Below, one piece after another: positions 4,678 through 5,645 of a DNA stretch of 5,645 nt (positions are counted from its first letter, which is position 1; every line of letters starts with the position of its first letter). Both the position numbers and the translations under genes were made by a program. Source of the stretch: Candidatus Bathyarchaeota archaeon (GTDB lineage: Archaea > Thermoproteota > Bathyarchaeia > Bathyarchaeales > Bathyarchaeaceae); assembly GCA_003662715.1 (NCBI GenBank), contig QMYO01000134.1, forward strand, positions 1 through 5,645, written 5' to 3'. The notes under the pieces are model-generated. The model ran no database searches. It had not been told where the DNA came from and saw nothing but the letters and a program-made list of their open reading frames with translations.

Positions 4678-5645
4678 ATGGAAACTTTGAGGATACTATG
4701 GTTAAATTGGAGGTGCATAAAACATCCACTTGCCGGAGGAGCAGAAGTATACACCCACGAAATAGCAAAAAGACTCGCCAAACTCGGACATGAAATATTC
4801 CTCTTCACAAGTCGGCCCAGAAACCTTCCAGAAAAAGAGTTTATCGATGGCTACATTGTATTACGCGGAGGGAATAATTATTCCGTATATCTGCAAGCAG
4901 CAAAAACCTATAAAGAAAAATTTAAAGGAAAAATCGATGCCGTGATCGATGAAATTAATACAATACCCTTCATGACCCCTCTCTACGTAAAAGAACCAAT
5001 AATAACACTAATACATCAGTTGTGTCGCGAATGCTGGTTCTATTCTGTTCCACTTCCCGTTGCAGTAACTGGCTATGTTACTGAGCCAGCCTTACACCTG
5101 CCATATATTAAGAACAGCAATGTTAAAGCTGTAGTTACAGTATCCGCAAGTACAAAACAAGATTTAATTAACATAGGTTATCCTGAATACAAAATACATA
5201 TAGTACCCAATGGGTTGAACGTTGATCAATATGGACCTGGAGAGAAAACCCCTTATCCTCAAATATGTTATGTTGGCAGAATAACACCCTACAAAAAATT
5301 AGAAACCCTAATTAAGACAATGAAGATTTTACAGAAGGAGATTTCGGGTATCGTGTTTATCATAGCGGGAAGAGCAGAACTAAAATATTTGAGAAAACTT
5401 AGAAGGTTAGCTGAAAAATATGATGTGAATGTCAGGTTTAAGATTAATATTTCTCATGCTGAGAAGATAAAGATTCTTAGAGAATCGTGGATACTTGTTT
5501 ATTCATCAGTTCGGGAAGGTTTTGGACAGACTATAGTAGAGGCCAATGCTTGCGGAACCCCCGCGGTAGCATATAACATTCTTGGGATTCGAGATTCAAT
5601 AGAACATATGAAAACGGGAATTCTTGTATCTCCAAGGAACATAAA
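4678..5645 (+). CDS. Family 4 glycosyltransferase (GT-B fold), C-terminus cut by window edge
   Basis: 322 residues are visible with no stop before the right edge; family members usually run to about 350-400, so only the last helices are missing. This is a retaining GT-B glycosyltransferase that uses a nucleotide sugar, probably in surface glycan or glycolipid assembly on the cytoplasmic side. The N-terminal domain opens RILWLNWR (5-12), then HPLAGGAEVYTHEIAKRL (16-33), the acceptor-side glycine loop, with LIHQLCREC at 111-119. The hinge is VVTVSAST (152-159) and VPNGLN (176-181). The C-terminal donor domain has YVGRITPYKKLETLI (198-212), FIIAGRAE (227-234), and E280-GFGQTIV-E288, the EX7E motif, followed by ANACGTPAVAYN (289-300). 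The ATG lies 2 bases after the preceding stop, so the two genes are probably translationally coupled; its SD is weak (AGTGA at 4667-4671). Base use turns from C-rich to G-rich near 5330 within the gene. The specific sugar is unknown. Confidence 0.94.
   Translation, partial: METLRILWLNWRCIKHPLAGGAEVYTHEIAKRLAKLGHEIFLFTSRPRNLPEKEFIDGYIVLRGGNNYSVYLQAAKTYKEKFKGKIDAVIDEINTIPFMTPLYVKEPIITLIHQLCRECWFYSVPLPVAVTGYVTEPALHLPYIKNSNVKAVVTVSASTKQDLINIGYPEYKIHIVPNGLNVDQYGPGEKTPYPQICYVGRITPYKKLETLIKTMKILQKEISGIVFIIAGRAELKYLRKLRRLAEKYDVNVRFKINISHAEKIKILRESWILVYSSVREGFGQTIVEANACGTPAVAYNILGIRDSIEHMKTGILVSPRNI

Noticed and set aside
1..5645. CRISPR array, insertion sequence or integration site
   Set aside because: No regularly spaced repeats, transposase motifs, terminal inverted repeats with target duplications, or tRNA gene were seen on either strand.

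Overview
The window looks archaeal. It is AT-rich and uses many ATA (Ile) and AGA/AGG (Arg) codons. It has purine-rich Shine-Dalgarno (SD) sites, a TTG start, TATA-like boxes rather than bacterial -35/-10 pairs, and archaeal-style protein families: a SAMHD1-like HD hydrolase and a DPM1-type GT2. A thermophilic member of the Thermoproteota (for example Bathyarchaeia-like) would fit, but that placement is only an inference. All five supported genes lie on the + strand.

Layout. Positions 1-268 are a gene-free, very A+C-rich flank that becomes a plausible promoter region near the first gene. Positions 269-2048 hold a likely two-gene operon: an unrecognised 97-residue protein followed, after 34 bases, by an HD-domain phosphohydrolase (COG1078 type, SAMHD1-like active site) that starts with TTG. 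Positions 2049-2841 are a long gene-free stretch. Most of it is extraordinarily poor in G on the + strand, but it ends in a GC-rich island of three hairpins packed end to end (2715-2789), which looks like a structured RNA or a structured leader. Positions 2842-5645 hold three genes of a glycan cluster: a family-2 glycosyltransferase of the polyprenyl-phosphate sugar synthase type, a cysteine-bearing protein resembling uncharacterised TIM-barrel glycosidase-like proteins, and a family-4 glycosyltransferase cut by the right edge.

How it fits together. The first operon probably acts on nucleotides; its true substrate and the role of the small partner are unknown. The second set probably makes or trims a surface or lipid-linked glycan: GT2 charges a polyprenyl phosphate, GT4 adds a sugar from a nucleotide donor, and the middle protein may act on carbohydrate. 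The hairpin island sits directly upstream of the GT2 gene. It could be a small minus-strand RNA with its own promoter and U-run terminator, or a regulatory leader of the glycan genes. The sequence alone does not decide between them. This island and the extreme strand asymmetry of the spacers are the most unusual features of the window.
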